DNA of 64,000 bases, taken from NCBI GenBank assembly GCA_903857495.1, contig CAIOFF010000005.1, positions 62,001 to 126,000 of the forward strand, in the 5' to 3' direction. A program made the position numbers and the translations under genes. The notes beneath the pieces were generated by a model. That model was not told where the DNA came from. It searched no databases and saw only the letters and a list, made by a program, of their open reading frames with translations. Below are positions 51,272-58,818 of this stretch, in pieces; position 1 is the first letter of the stretch; the number at the start of each line of letters is the position of its first letter. Source of the DNA: an uncultured Holophagaceae bacterium (GTDB taxonomy: Bacteria; Acidobacteriota; Holophagae; Holophagales; Holophagaceae).

Positions 51272-51317
51272 CACCTTTTTTTCAAAATCTGTCATTCTGC
51301 TCAGGCAGGAGCCCGTC

Positions 51318-51812
51318 ATGCATATCCGCGAGGAACTTCAGATCAACCGCCCCCTGGATCCCGGCCATGAGCTGGCCCTGGCGCTGCTCCTGACCCGGGA
51401 ATACGTGGCCCGCCTCTTCGAGCAGGGCCTCTACGAGCCCGAGGGCCTGTCGGACCAGCAGTTCAACGTGCTGCGCATCCTCAAGGGCGGCCCCAAGGAT
51501 GGCTATCTGGTCAAGGAGATCCGCTGCCGGATGATCTACCGGTTCGCGGATGTGCCGCGCCTGGTGAACCGCCTGGAAGAGCGGGGCCTGGTCAAGCGCT
51601 GCGAGAACCCCGCCGACCGCCGGGGCAGCCGGGTGCAGATCACCCCCAAGGGCCTGGCCCTGGAGAGCCGGATGCACGGCCGCCATGACGCCCTGTGCCA
51701 GCAGGTGGACCGCTGCCTCGCGGCCGACGAGCGCGACCTGCTCCTCAGCCTGCTCGAGCGGGTGCGCAATGACTACCGGGTCCAGCTCGAGACCCTGGCC
51801 AAGGGCGACTGA
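51318..51812 (+). CDS. MarR-family transcriptional regulator
   Basis: Product of 164 residues from the ATG at 51318 (GGAG upstream; the longer frame runs through the divergent promoter). The winged helix is clear: GLSDQQFNVLRILKGG, LVKEIRCRMIYRFADVPRLVNRLEERGLVKRCENPADRRGSRVQITPKG, where DRRGSRV is the wing. It probably represses itself and yceI. Two Cys residues in or near the DNA-binding part (RCRM, KRCEN) could allow redox sensing, but this is speculative. Confidence 0.9.
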   Translation: MHIREELQINRPLDPGHELALALLLTREYVARLFEQGLYEPEGLSDQQFNVLRILKGGPKDGYLVKEIRCRMIYRFADVPRLVNRLEERGLVKRCENPADRRGSRVQITPKGLALESRMHGRHDALCQQVDRCLAADERDLLLSLLERVRNDYRVQLETLAKGD

Positions 51813-51836
51813 CCTTATCGCGGGAGGCCTGGCCGA

Positions 51837-51863
51837 TTAGCGGTCCAGCTCACCCGCGATGAC
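51837..51863 (-). pseudogene. Second copy of the last nine codons of nuoD
   Basis: On the minus strand this reads VIAGELDR-stop, identical in protein to the end of nuoD at 52117-52143. The two 27-bp stretches differ at four positions, all synonymous, including TAA against TGA for the stop. It is in the same orientation, 280 bp downstream of the real end. No longer coding; a remnant or molecular scar. Confidence 0.75.
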
Positions 51864-52116
51864 GCTGACTCGGCCCTCCGCCTGACGGGCGGTCCGCTGG
51901 ACCACCCTCCCGCTCGCAAGCTCGCGGAGGCGGAGCCTCCCTGGGCCTCGCCCCTTCGGGGTCATGCGCTTCGCGCACGGTCGGCCTCCGCTCCAGCTGA
52001 CGCACGCTGCGCGTGCTCCCGCGAGGCTATCGCCACGCGGAGCCGGAGCCTCCCTGCTTCGCGCTCATCGCACCCTAGCCGGCCCCGGGCTGCGCCCGGT
52101 CGCCGTCCTCGGCGCC
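51864..52116. repeat. Hairpin-rich insertion between two copies of the nuoD 3' end
   Basis: About 250 bp with no credible ORF. It holds a series of short stem-loops with three-base loops: CCCC-TTC-GGGG (51951), TGCGC-TTC-GCGCA (51965), GCACGC-TGC-GCGTGC (52002) and CCGGGC-TGC-GCCCGG (52085). It also has an 18-bp near-identical direct repeat, GGAG(G/C)CGGAGCCTCCCTG, at 51926 and 52039. Flanked by the nuoD terminus and its diverged copy. Confidence 0.7.
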
Positions 52117-53322
52117 TCAGCGATCGAGCTCACCCGCAATGACATTCATCGCGCCGAGGACGGCGACGGCGTCGGCGATCATGAAGCCCTTCACCTGCTC
52201 GTGGAAGCTGCTGAAGATGGGGAGGCAGGGGGGCCGGACCCGGATGCGGTAGGGGTTCTTGCCGCCGTCGCTGACGAGGTAGAAGCCCAGCTCGCCGTTG
52301 GCGGCCTCGGTGGCGCTGTAGACCTCGCCCACGGGCATCTCCATGCCGTGCATGATCAGCTTGAAGTGGTGGATGAGGCTCTCCATCCGGGTATAGACCT
52401 TGTCCTTCGTGGGGAGCGTGATCTTGGGATCGTCCACGTTCACGGGCCCGGGCTCGAGGCGGGCGAGGACCTGGCGGATGATGCGGATGCTCTGGCGCAT
52501 CTCTTCGACGCGGACCAGGTAGCGATCGAACACGTCGCCGGTGGTGCCCACGGGGATGTCGAAGTCGTAGGTCTCGTAGCCGAGGTAGGGCTGGGCCTTG
52601 CGCAGGTCCTGGGGCACGCCCGCGGCCCGGAGGCAGGGGCCGGTGTAGCCCCAGTTCACGGCGTCCTCGGCGCTGATGACGCCGATGCCCTTGGTGCGGT
52701 CATGCCAGATGGGGTTGTGGGTGAGCAGCTTCTCCAGCTCGTCGATGGCCGCCTCGCACTCGGGCAGGAACCGCTCGGTGGCAGGGACAAAGCCCTCGGG
52801 CAGGTCGCGGAAGAGGCCGCCGATGCGCGTGAAGCTGGTGTGGAGGCGCTGGCCCGTGGCCATCTCGAACAGGTCGTAGATGGTCTCGCGCTGCTTCCAG
52901 ATGTAGAGGAAGGCCGTGAAGGCCCCGATGTCCACCGCGTTGACGCCGACGCAGACGATGTGGTCGCCAAGCCGGGCCAGCTCGGACATGAGCACCCGGA
53001 TCTGCTGGGCGCGCTTGGGGATCTCGATGCCGAGCAGCTTCTCCACCGCGTGGGTGTAGCCCACGTTGTTCATGATGGAGCTGCAGTAGTTGAGGCGGTC
53101 CGTGAGGGGGATGAACTGCTGGTAGCTCAGGCTCTCGCCGAGCTTCTCCACGCCGCGGTGGAGGTAGCCCATCTCCGGGGTGGACTTGACGATGGTCTCG
53201 CCCGAGAGCTCCATGATGATGCGGAGGGTGCCGTGGGTCGTGGGATGCGACGGCCCCAGGTTGACGATCATGGTGTCGCCGTCGACCTGCTGCCGGGAGA
53301 GGGCGATGGAATCGAGAATCAT
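52117..53322 (-). CDS. nuoD: NADH-quinone oxidoreductase subunit D
   Basis: Product of 401 residues. NLGPSHPTTHGTLRIIMELSGE near the N-terminus, the quinone-site region and the C-terminal IADAVAVLGAMNVIAGELDR are standard for the 49-kDa subunit. Start 2 bp after nuoC. The gene is followed by an unusual hairpin-rich insertion and a second copy of its own last codons. Confidence 0.95.
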   Translation of the reverse strand: MILDSIALSRQQVDGDTMIVNLGPSHPTTHGTLRIIMELSGETIVKSTPEMGYLHRGVEKLGESLSYQQFIPLTDRLNYCSSIMNNVGYTHAVEKLLGIEIPKRAQQIRVLMSELARLGDHIVCVGVNAVDIGAFTAFLYIWKQRETIYDLFEMATGQRLHTSFTRIGGLFRDLPEGFVPATERFLPECEAAIDELEKLLTHNPIWHDRTKGIGVISAEDAVNWGYTGPCLRAAGVPQDLRKAQPYLGYETYDFDIPVGTTGDVFDRYLVRVEEMRQSIRIIRQVLARLEPGPVNVDDPKITLPTKDKVYTRMESLIHHFKLIMHGMEMPVGEVYSATEAANGELGFYLVSDGGKNPYRIRVRPPCLPIFSSFHEQVKGFMIADAVAVLGAMNVIAGELDR

Positions 53323-53324
53323 GG

Positions 53325-53813
53325 TCAGCCCCGCTCGCCGTTGTTGTAGGGTGCCGTGCAGCCTTCCATGCAGAAGGCATCGCCGCCATCCAGCGGGAAG
53401 TCCTTGCGGAGGGCATGGCCCGGGAAGTCCTGCCAGGTGAGCAGGCGCGTCAGGTTCGGGTGGCCCTCGAAGGGGATGCCGAACAGGTCGAAGACCTCGC
53501 GCTCGAACCAGTCAGCGGTCTTGAAGTGGCTCGTCAGGCTGGGCATCGCCTCGCCATCGGCCACAGCCACCTTCACGCGCAGCCGCTCCTGGCTGGCGAG
53601 GTTGAGCCAGTGGTAGACCACATCGAAGCGCTGCTCGCGCTCCGGCCAATCCACGGCGGTGATGTCCACCAGCAGCTGGAAGCCCTCGCGGTAGAGGAAG
53701 TCCACCAGGGGCAGGAAGCTGGCCTTGGCCACCACGATGGTCTGGTCGCCCCGGAAGGCGTGGCGGTCCGTGACGGTGCCCGGCAGCTCTGCGTCGATGT
53801 GCTCGATGATCAT
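53325..53813 (-). CDS. nuoC: NADH-quinone oxidoreductase subunit C
   Basis: Product of 162 residues. WFEREVFDLFGIPFEGHPNLTRLLTWQDFPGHALRKDFPL is the 30-kDa subunit signature. Separate from NuoD (not fused as in E. coli). Twelve bp after nuoB. Confidence 0.94.
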   Translation of the reverse strand: MIIEHIDAELPGTVTDRHAFRGDQTIVVAKASFLPLVDFLYREGFQLLVDITAVDWPEREQRFDVVYHWLNLASQERLRVKVAVADGEAMPSLTSHFKTADWFEREVFDLFGIPFEGHPNLTRLLTWQDFPGHALRKDFPLDGGDAFCMEGCTAPYNNGERG

Positions 53814-53825
53814 GGTCCGCCCCGC

Positions 53826-54434
53826 CTAGAAGATCGTGCCAACGCCACGGTCGGCGGCGTCGAACAGCATTTCCCGGATGGCCTGCTGCCCCGTGAGGCC
53901 CTTGGCGGCCTGGAGGGCCTCCTGCCGGTCCAGGCTCTCGTAGAAGCGCTCGATGTGCTCTTTCCGCATGGAGAGGGACTCTTTCTCGATCTTCTCCTGG
54001 AGCTTCATCACGCCGTAGATCATGCTCTCGGGCCGGGGCGGGCAGCCGGGGACGTAGACGTCCACCGGGATGATGCGGTCGATGCCCTGGAGGGTGGCGT
54101 AGGTGCGGTACATGCCGCCGGAGCTGGCACAGACGCCCACGCTGATCACCCACTTGGGCTCGGCCATCTGGGCGTAGATGGTGCGGAGTACCGGGGCCAT
54201 CTTGTTGGTGATGGTGCCCAGCACCAGCATCATGTCGCTCTGCCGGGGGCTGAAGCGCATGGCCTCGGCGCCGAAGCGGCTGAGGTCGTATTTGGAGGCC
54301 ATCATGCTCATGAACTCGATGGCGCAGCAGGCCACGCCGAAGGGCATGGGCCAGAGACTGTTCTTGCGGCCCCAGTTGACCACCGCGTCCAGGCGCGTGG
54401 TGATGACCGCGTCGTTGATGTTCAGCTCGGACAT
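53826..54434 (-). CDS. nuoB: NADH-quinone oxidoreductase subunit B
   Basis: Product of 202 residues. The N2 [4Fe-4S] ligands are visible: the adjacent pair in GVACCAIE, one in [10 protein letters not shown] and one in [10 protein letters not shown]. Longer C-terminal helix than the minimal form ([26 protein letters not shown]...). One base after the nuoA stop. Confidence 0.95.
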   Translation of the reverse strand: MSELNINDAVITTRLDAVVNWGRKNSLWPMPFGVACCAIEFMSMMASKYDLSRFGAEAMRFSPRQSDMMLVLGTITNKMAPVLRTIYAQMAEPKWVISVGVCASSGGMYRTYATLQGIDRIIPVDVYVPGCPPRPESMIYGVMKLQEKIEKESLSMRKEHIERFYESLDRQEALQAAKGLTGQQAIREMLFDAADRGVGTIF

Positions 54435-54435
54435 C

Positions 54436-54816
54436 TCAGCGCTCCCACTCGAAGGCGCCTTTGCCCCAGGCGTAGATGAAGCCCACCAGCAGGGTGGCCA
54501 TGAAGCTCAGCATGGCCCCGAAGGTCCAGAGAGCGTGCTTGAAGTTGACGGCCCAGGGGAACAGGAAGGCCGCTTCCACGTCGAACAGGATGAAGAGCAT
54601 CGCCGTCAGGTAGAACCGCACGGTGTAGGTATGGCGGGCGCCCTCCTGCTGGATCGGCACACCGCACTCGTAGACGCGCAGCTTCGACACCTGGGGATTG
54701 TTCGGCTTGAGCAGGGGCAGGACCTTGCCCGAAAGCACGAGGATGATGAGGGCCGTCACGCCGGCAATCAGCAGCAGGATCAGGACCGACAAGAAGGGCG
54801 ATGCGGGATGGGCCAT
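54436..54816 (-). CDS. nuoA: NADH-quinone oxidoreductase subunit A
   Basis: Product of 126 residues with three membrane helices. The conserved loop [42 protein letters not shown] identifies NuoA. First gene of nuoABCD; its promoter must lie in the 137 bp shared with the divergent acp gene. Confidence 0.95.
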   Translation of the reverse strand: MAHPASPFLSVLILLLIAGVTALIILVLSGKVLPLLKPNNPQVSKLRVYECGVPIQQEGARHTYTVRFYLTAMLFILFDVEAAFLFPWAVNFKHALWTFGAMLSFMATLLVGFIYAWGKGAFEWER

Positions 54817-54953
54817 GGCGCTCTCGGGCGGAGGGTTCCGCGAAGAACCAGCTTAGCGCCCTTTCCCGGGGCCGGGCCTGGGTGAAGATCACAAGCCCCC
54901 CGGGGACCCGACCGGGCTAGAATCAGCAGTTCCATCCTTCTGCCGGGAAACCC

Positions 54954-55211
54954 ATGAGCGACCTGAAGCTGCGCGTCAAGGACATGATCATCGAGCGCCT
55001 GAAGCTCGAGGGGATGACCCCGGACCAGATCGACGACGGGGCCCCCCTCTTCGGCGACGGCCTGGGCCTGGACTCCATCGACGCCCTGGAGCTGGTCCTG
55101 GGCATCGAGCAGGTCTTCGGCGTCAAGATCGAGGACGAGGCGGCGGGCATGAAGGCCTTCAAGTCCGTCCAGGCCCTCACGGACTTCATCGCCGAGCACG
55201 CCAAGGTCTGA
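54954..55211 (+). CDS. Acyl carrier protein
   Basis: Product of 85 residues. The 4'-phosphopantetheine attachment Ser is residue 41 in LGLDSIDALELVL; the acidic four-helix ACP pattern is clear. It heads a run of five close or overlapping genes with a dehydratase and two ketosynthase-like proteins, so it is probably a dedicated rather than housekeeping ACP. Its Ser needs a phosphopantetheinyl transferase; one is fused to the protein encoded at 58819-63423. Confidence 0.92.
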   Translation: MSDLKLRVKDMIIERLKLEGMTPDQIDDGAPLFGDGLGLDSIDALELVLGIEQVFGVKIEDEAAGMKAFKSVQALTDFIAEHAKV

Positions 55212-55217
55212 GGCGTC

Positions 55218-55625
55218 ATGTCCGAGATCCCGGCCCACCTGCCGCACCGCTACCCCTTCCTGCTGGTGGACCGGATCCTCGAGCGGGAACCGGGCGTCCG
55301 GGTGGTGGCCGAGAAGCTGGTGACCAACGGCGAGCCCTACCTCCAGGGGCACTTCCAGGACCGGCCCCTGGTCCCGGGTGCCCTGCTGCTGGAGATGCTG
55401 GCCCAGGCCGGGGGGTTCCTGGAGGCCGAGTCCCTCCACGGCTCTGCCATCTTCCTGGCCGGGGTGCAGGATGCCCGGTTCCGGGCCCCGGCCTTCCCCG
55501 GTGACCGCCTGCGCCTGGAAGTGAAGGCCGCGGGGGCCTTCGGCGGGATCATGAAGCTCAGCGGCACCGTGAGCTGCGAGGGCCGCGAGCTCTGCACCGC
55601 CAGCCTCCTGGTCAAGCGCCCATGA
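55218..55625 (+). CDS. FabZ-like 3-hydroxyacyl-ACP dehydratase
   Basis: Product of 135 residues of the hot-dog fold. LPHRYPFLLVDRI at the N-terminus, catalytic His45 in LQGHFQDRP and Glu59 in PGALLLEMLAQ match FabZ. It lies 6 bp after the ACP gene and overlaps the ketosynthase start by four bases. It probably dehydrates intermediates on the adjacent ACP. Confidence 0.88.
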   Translation: MSEIPAHLPHRYPFLLVDRILEREPGVRVVAEKLVTNGEPYLQGHFQDRPLVPGALLLEMLAQAGGFLEAESLHGSAIFLAGVQDARFRAPAFPGDRLRLEVKAAGAFGGIMKLSGTVSCEGRELCTASLLVKRP

Positions 55626-56806
55626 GCCGCTCCCGGGTCGTGGTCACGGGCCTGGGCATGGTGTCCAGCCTGGCCCTGGATCGGGAGGTCACCTGGGCCG
55701 CCATGCTCAACGGCCAGGACGGCCTGGGCCCCCTGACCCGCCTCCACCTGCCCGCGGAGCCCGCCCAGCTCGCCGGCCAGGTGCCCATGGAGGCCGGCCG
55801 CCACCAGACCCTCTGCGAGCGCATGGCCCTGCGGGCGCTGGCCGAAGCCCTGGACGGATTCCGGCCCGGCGGGGATCCAGCCCGGATCGGGGTGTTCCAG
55901 GGGGCGGGCACCAGCGGCCTGCCCGTGGCCGAGGCCTTCCTCGAGGACCGCCTGGCCGGGCGCCGGGGCCGGGCCGCCGAGGCCGCCTACCAGAGCCCCT
56001 GCACCGTGGCCGACGCCCTGGCCTTGCACCTGGGCGCCACGGGCCCCCGGGCCACCGTGATGAACGCGTGCTCCTCCAGCCTGCTGGCCCTGGGCATGGC
56101 CTGGGAGCGGCTGGCCGCCGGCGAGCTGGACCTCGCCCTGGCCGGCGGCGCCGAGGGCCTCTGCCGCACCACCTACGGCGGCTTCTCCTGCCTGAAGGCC
56201 GTGGACCCCCGGAAGTGCCGCCCCTTCAGCCGAGACCGGGCGGGCCTGAACCTGGGCGAGGGCGCCGTGCAGCTGCTGCTGGAGCCCCTCGAGCGGGCCC
56301 AGGCCCGGGGCGCGGTCATCTTTGCCGAGGTCCTGGCCTACGGCGCCAGCATGGATGCCCACCACCCCACGGCCCCCCATCCCGAGGGCGAGGGCGCCGC
56401 CCGGGCCATGACCCAGGCCCTGCGCGCCGGGAGCCTGACCCCCGCCGAAGTGGACCTGGTCTCCGCCCATGGCACCGCCACCCCGGCCAATGACGGGGCC
56501 GAGTGCCTGGCCATCCGCCGGGCCCTGGGAGCCGCCGCGGACCAGGTATCTGTCACCAGCACCAAGAGTCAGTTCGGCCACACCCTCGGCTCCGCCGGTG
56601 CCTTCGGAGCCGCCAGCGCCATCCTCGCCCTCCGGGACCAGGTGGTGAGCCCCACCCTGCGGCTGGAGGATCCGGATCCCCTCTGCGACCTGGACTGCAC
56701 CCCCCTGGTGGCCAAGCAGCGCCTCGTCCGAGCGGCGCTGGTCAACGCCTTTGCCTTTGGTGGAAACAACCTGAGCCTGGCCCTGGGCCGCTGGGAGGGC
56801 CGATGA
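55622..56806 (+). CDS. Beta-ketoacyl-ACP synthase, active (KS-alpha type)
   Basis: Product of 394 residues with the full Cys-His-His triad: Cys150 in VMNACSSS, His283 in SAHGTATPAND and His320 in FGHTLGSAGAFGA. It is of the FabF/KS-alpha class and elongates acyl chains on ACP. Both ends overlap neighbours (ATGA), so it is tightly coupled to the dehydratase and the KS-beta-like gene. Confidence 0.9.
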   Translation: MSRSRVVVTGLGMVSSLALDREVTWAAMLNGQDGLGPLTRLHLPAEPAQLAGQVPMEAGRHQTLCERMALRALAEALDGFRPGGDPARIGVFQGAGTSGLPVAEAFLEDRLAGRRGRAAEAAYQSPCTVADALALHLGATGPRATVMNACSSSLLALGMAWERLAAGELDLALAGGAEGLCRTTYGGFSCLKAVDPRKCRPFSRDRAGLNLGEGAVQLLLEPLERAQARGAVIFAEVLAYGASMDAHHPTAPHPEGEGAARAMTQALRAGSLTPAEVDLVSAHGTATPANDGAECLAIRRALGAAADQVSVTSTKSQFGHTLGSAGAFGAASAILALRDQVVSPTLRLEDPDPLCDLDCTPLVAKQRLVRAALVNAFAFGGNNLSLALGRWEGR

Positions 56807-57891
56807 GCCACCCTGGGAGCGACCTCGTCCTCACGGGCCTCGGTCTGGTGCTGCCCTGCGGCGACGGGATCGCGGCGGCCCGCGCCAGCCTGGCGGCGGG
56901 CTTGCCCTGCTTCGCGGAGCTGCCCGAGGCCCTCGGCGCGGGTCGGGGCGCCGCCTGCACGGCCTTCCAGCCCGCGGGCATCATCCCCCCCATGCAGCTG
57001 CGGCGCCTGGACCGGGCCTCCCGGTTCGCCTGGGTCGCGGCTCACCAGGCCTTCCAGGACGCGAACCTCGACCCCAGGGCCCTGGGCGAGCGCTTCGCCG
57101 TGAGCGTCGGCAGCATGACCGGCGGCAGCGAGGCCAGCGAAGCCTTCATGCGGCCCTACCTCCAGCGCGGCCCCGAGGGCGCCTCGCCCATGGTGTTCCC
57201 CAACACCGTGGCCAACGCCGCCAGCGGCCACCTGGCCCTGGCCTTCGGCCTCAAGGGCCCGAGCGCCACCTTCGTGGACCGCGAGAACGCCGCCTTCGCG
57301 GCCCTGGACCAGGCGGCCCGCTGGCTCCGCGCCGATCTCGCGGACGCGGCCCTGGTGCTCGGCGTGGACGGCCTCTTCCCCCTGCTGCTGGACGTCTGCC
57401 GCGGCACCCGGCTGCTGGCCCGCCGCGGGCTGCCCGAGGTGGGCTCGGGCCGCGGCTTCCTGCCAGGCGAGGGCGCCCAGGCCTTCCTGCTGGAGCGCCG
57501 CGCCTCCGCCGAGGCTCGCGGCGCCCGGCCCCGGGCCACCCTGGCCGGCCTGGCCTGCCGCTCGTCCCTGGGCCACGCCCGCGCCGACCGCACCGAGGCC
57601 CTGGCCGCCGCCACGAGCGCCCTGAGCGACGCCCCCCTGGATCGGCGCATCGGCGGCGGCAGCGGCCTGAGCCAGCTGGATGCCCTGGAGCTGGCCCTGG
57701 CCGCGGCGCACCAGCAGTGGCCCACCGCCGTCCATCCCAAGACGCTCTGGGGCGAGTTCGCCGGCTCCGGGGGCCAGCTCCTGGCCGCCGCCCTGCTGGA
57801 GCCTGTGGCCCGGACCCTGGTCACGGCCCCCGCCAGCGCCGGTGCCCAGTTCGCGGCGCTGCTCGAAGGCGTTAGTCTGGATCGGTCATGA
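56803..57891 (+). CDS. Inactive ketosynthase-like partner (KS-beta / chain-length-factor type)
   Basis: Product of 362 residues, co-linear with the preceding ketosynthase but without catalytic residues. The Cys position is Glu161 (FVDRENAAF), and neither the HGTxT nor the GHTLG histidine motif is present (the corresponding region reads GGGSGLSQLDALEL). Chain-length factors of type II PKS and aryl-polyene systems replace Cys with Gln and pair with an active KS. This protein is likely the structural partner of the KS at 55622. The longer in-frame start inside that gene was rejected; the ATG at 56803 overlaps its stop. Confidence 0.82.
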   Translation: MSHPGSDLVLTGLGLVLPCGDGIAAARASLAAGLPCFAELPEALGAGRGAACTAFQPAGIIPPMQLRRLDRASRFAWVAAHQAFQDANLDPRALGERFAVSVGSMTGGSEASEAFMRPYLQRGPEGASPMVFPNTVANAASGHLALAFGLKGPSATFVDRENAAFAALDQAARWLRADLADAALVLGVDGLFPLLLDVCRGTRLLARRGLPEVGSGRGFLPGEGAQAFLLERRASAEARGARPRATLAGLACRSSLGHARADRTEALAAATSALSDAPLDRRIGGGSGLSQLDALELALAAAHQQWPTAVHPKTLWGEFAGSGGQLLAAALLEPVARTLVTAPASAGAQFAALLEGVSLDRS

Positions 57892-58418
57892 AGGAACGCG
57901 ACCAGATCAGCATCGGCAGCCAGTCCATCCTGTGGGTGGCCGGCCTGGGCGTGGGTCTGGTGACCCTGGCCTTCGTGCTGGGCGTGCAGGTGGGCAAGCA
58001 GAGCGCGGCCCTGCGCCGCCCCGTCCTGAAGAGCGTGGACGAGGAGATGAAGGAGCTGCCGGAGCCCCTGGTGGACCAGCTCAAGATCTTTGAGGGAGAC
58101 GGTCCCGACAAGCTGGTGCCCGCCGCCAAGGTGGACGCCGTGGCCCCGAAGGAAGAGCCCAAGGCCGAGGCCAAACCGGCGGAGCCCGCCCCGGCCCCCG
58201 AGACCTGGACCCTGCAGCTGGTGGCCACCGGCGACGCCGCCGAGGCCAAGCGCATCACCGCCAAGGCCAAGGCCGCAGGCTTTGCCACAACCACCCTCAA
58301 GGACGGCAAGCAGCTGAAGGTGCGCCTCAGCCAGGCCAGCGACCGCGCCGCCATCGACAAGGCCACCGACAAGCTCAAGAAGGCTGGCCTCAAGCCCTTC
58401 GCGGTGAAGGTCGATTAG
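57888..58418 (+). CDS. SPOR-domain membrane protein
   Basis: Product of 176 residues: short cytoplasmic N-terminus, one membrane helix (SILWVAGLGVGLVTLAFVLGVQVG), a Pro/Ala/Lys/Glu-rich linker (about 75-105) and a C-terminal SPOR-like fold (WTLQLVATGDAAEAKRITAKAKAAGF, KQLKVRLSQASDRAAIDKATDKLKKAG). SPOR domains bind denuded peptidoglycan at division sites. The ATG overlaps the KS-beta stop. Its stop overlaps that of convergent ybjQ by four bases. Confidence 0.8.
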   Translation: MKERDQISIGSQSILWVAGLGVGLVTLAFVLGVQVGKQSAALRRPVLKSVDEEMKELPEPLVDQLKIFEGDGPDKLVPAAKVDAVAPKEEPKAEAKPAEPAPAPETWTLQLVATGDAAEAKRITAKAKAAGFATTTLKDGKQLKVRLSQASDRAAIDKATDKLKKAGLKPFAVKVD

Positions 58419-58744
58419 GCCGGTTCGACGACCACGGCCGTGCCGTAGCAGAGGACCTCGGTCACGCCGCCCATCACCTCGGTAGCGTCGTAGCGCACGC
58501 CGATGACCGCGTTGGCCCCGTGCTGCAGGGCGTGCTCCAGCATGAGCTGGAACGCCTCCTCCCGCGTCCGCTCACAGAGCTCTGTGAACAGCGAGATGTT
58601 GCCGCCGACCAGAGTCTGCAGCGAGGCCCCGAGGGTCCCGATCACCGAGCGGGAGCGGACGATGACGCCGCGCACGACGCCCTTCGTCTTCACGATGCGG
58701 TAGCCATCCAGCGTGAACGCCGTGGTGGTCATGTCGTGGTTCAT
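58415..58744 (-). CDS. YbjQ/UPF0145 family protein
   Basis: Product of 109 residues from the ATG at 58744, preceded by GGAGGT. GVVRGVIVRSRSVIGTLGASLQTLVGGNISLFTELCERTREEAFQLMLEHALQHGANAVIGVRYD is the typical pentameric YbjQ fold. Function unproved; sometimes annotated as heavy-metal binding. Located between the Pls-like gene upstream and the convergent SPOR gene. Confidence 0.9.
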   Translation of the reverse strand: MNHDMTTTAFTLDGYRIVKTKGVVRGVIVRSRSVIGTLGASLQTLVGGNISLFTELCERTREEAFQLMLEHALQHGANAVIGVRYDATEVMGGVTEVLCYGTAVVVEPA

Positions 58745-58818
58745 GGCGGGACCTCCGAGGGGAAAGATGGGGCTTCCGGGCGGAAAAGCAAACAACTCTC
58801 GCGGAGCAGAGCCCTGCT

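Noticed and set aside
51964-53349. 461-residue plus-strand frame opposite nuoD
   Set aside because: Antisense shadow; its start lies in the hairpin-rich insertion and nuoD is certain on the minus strand.
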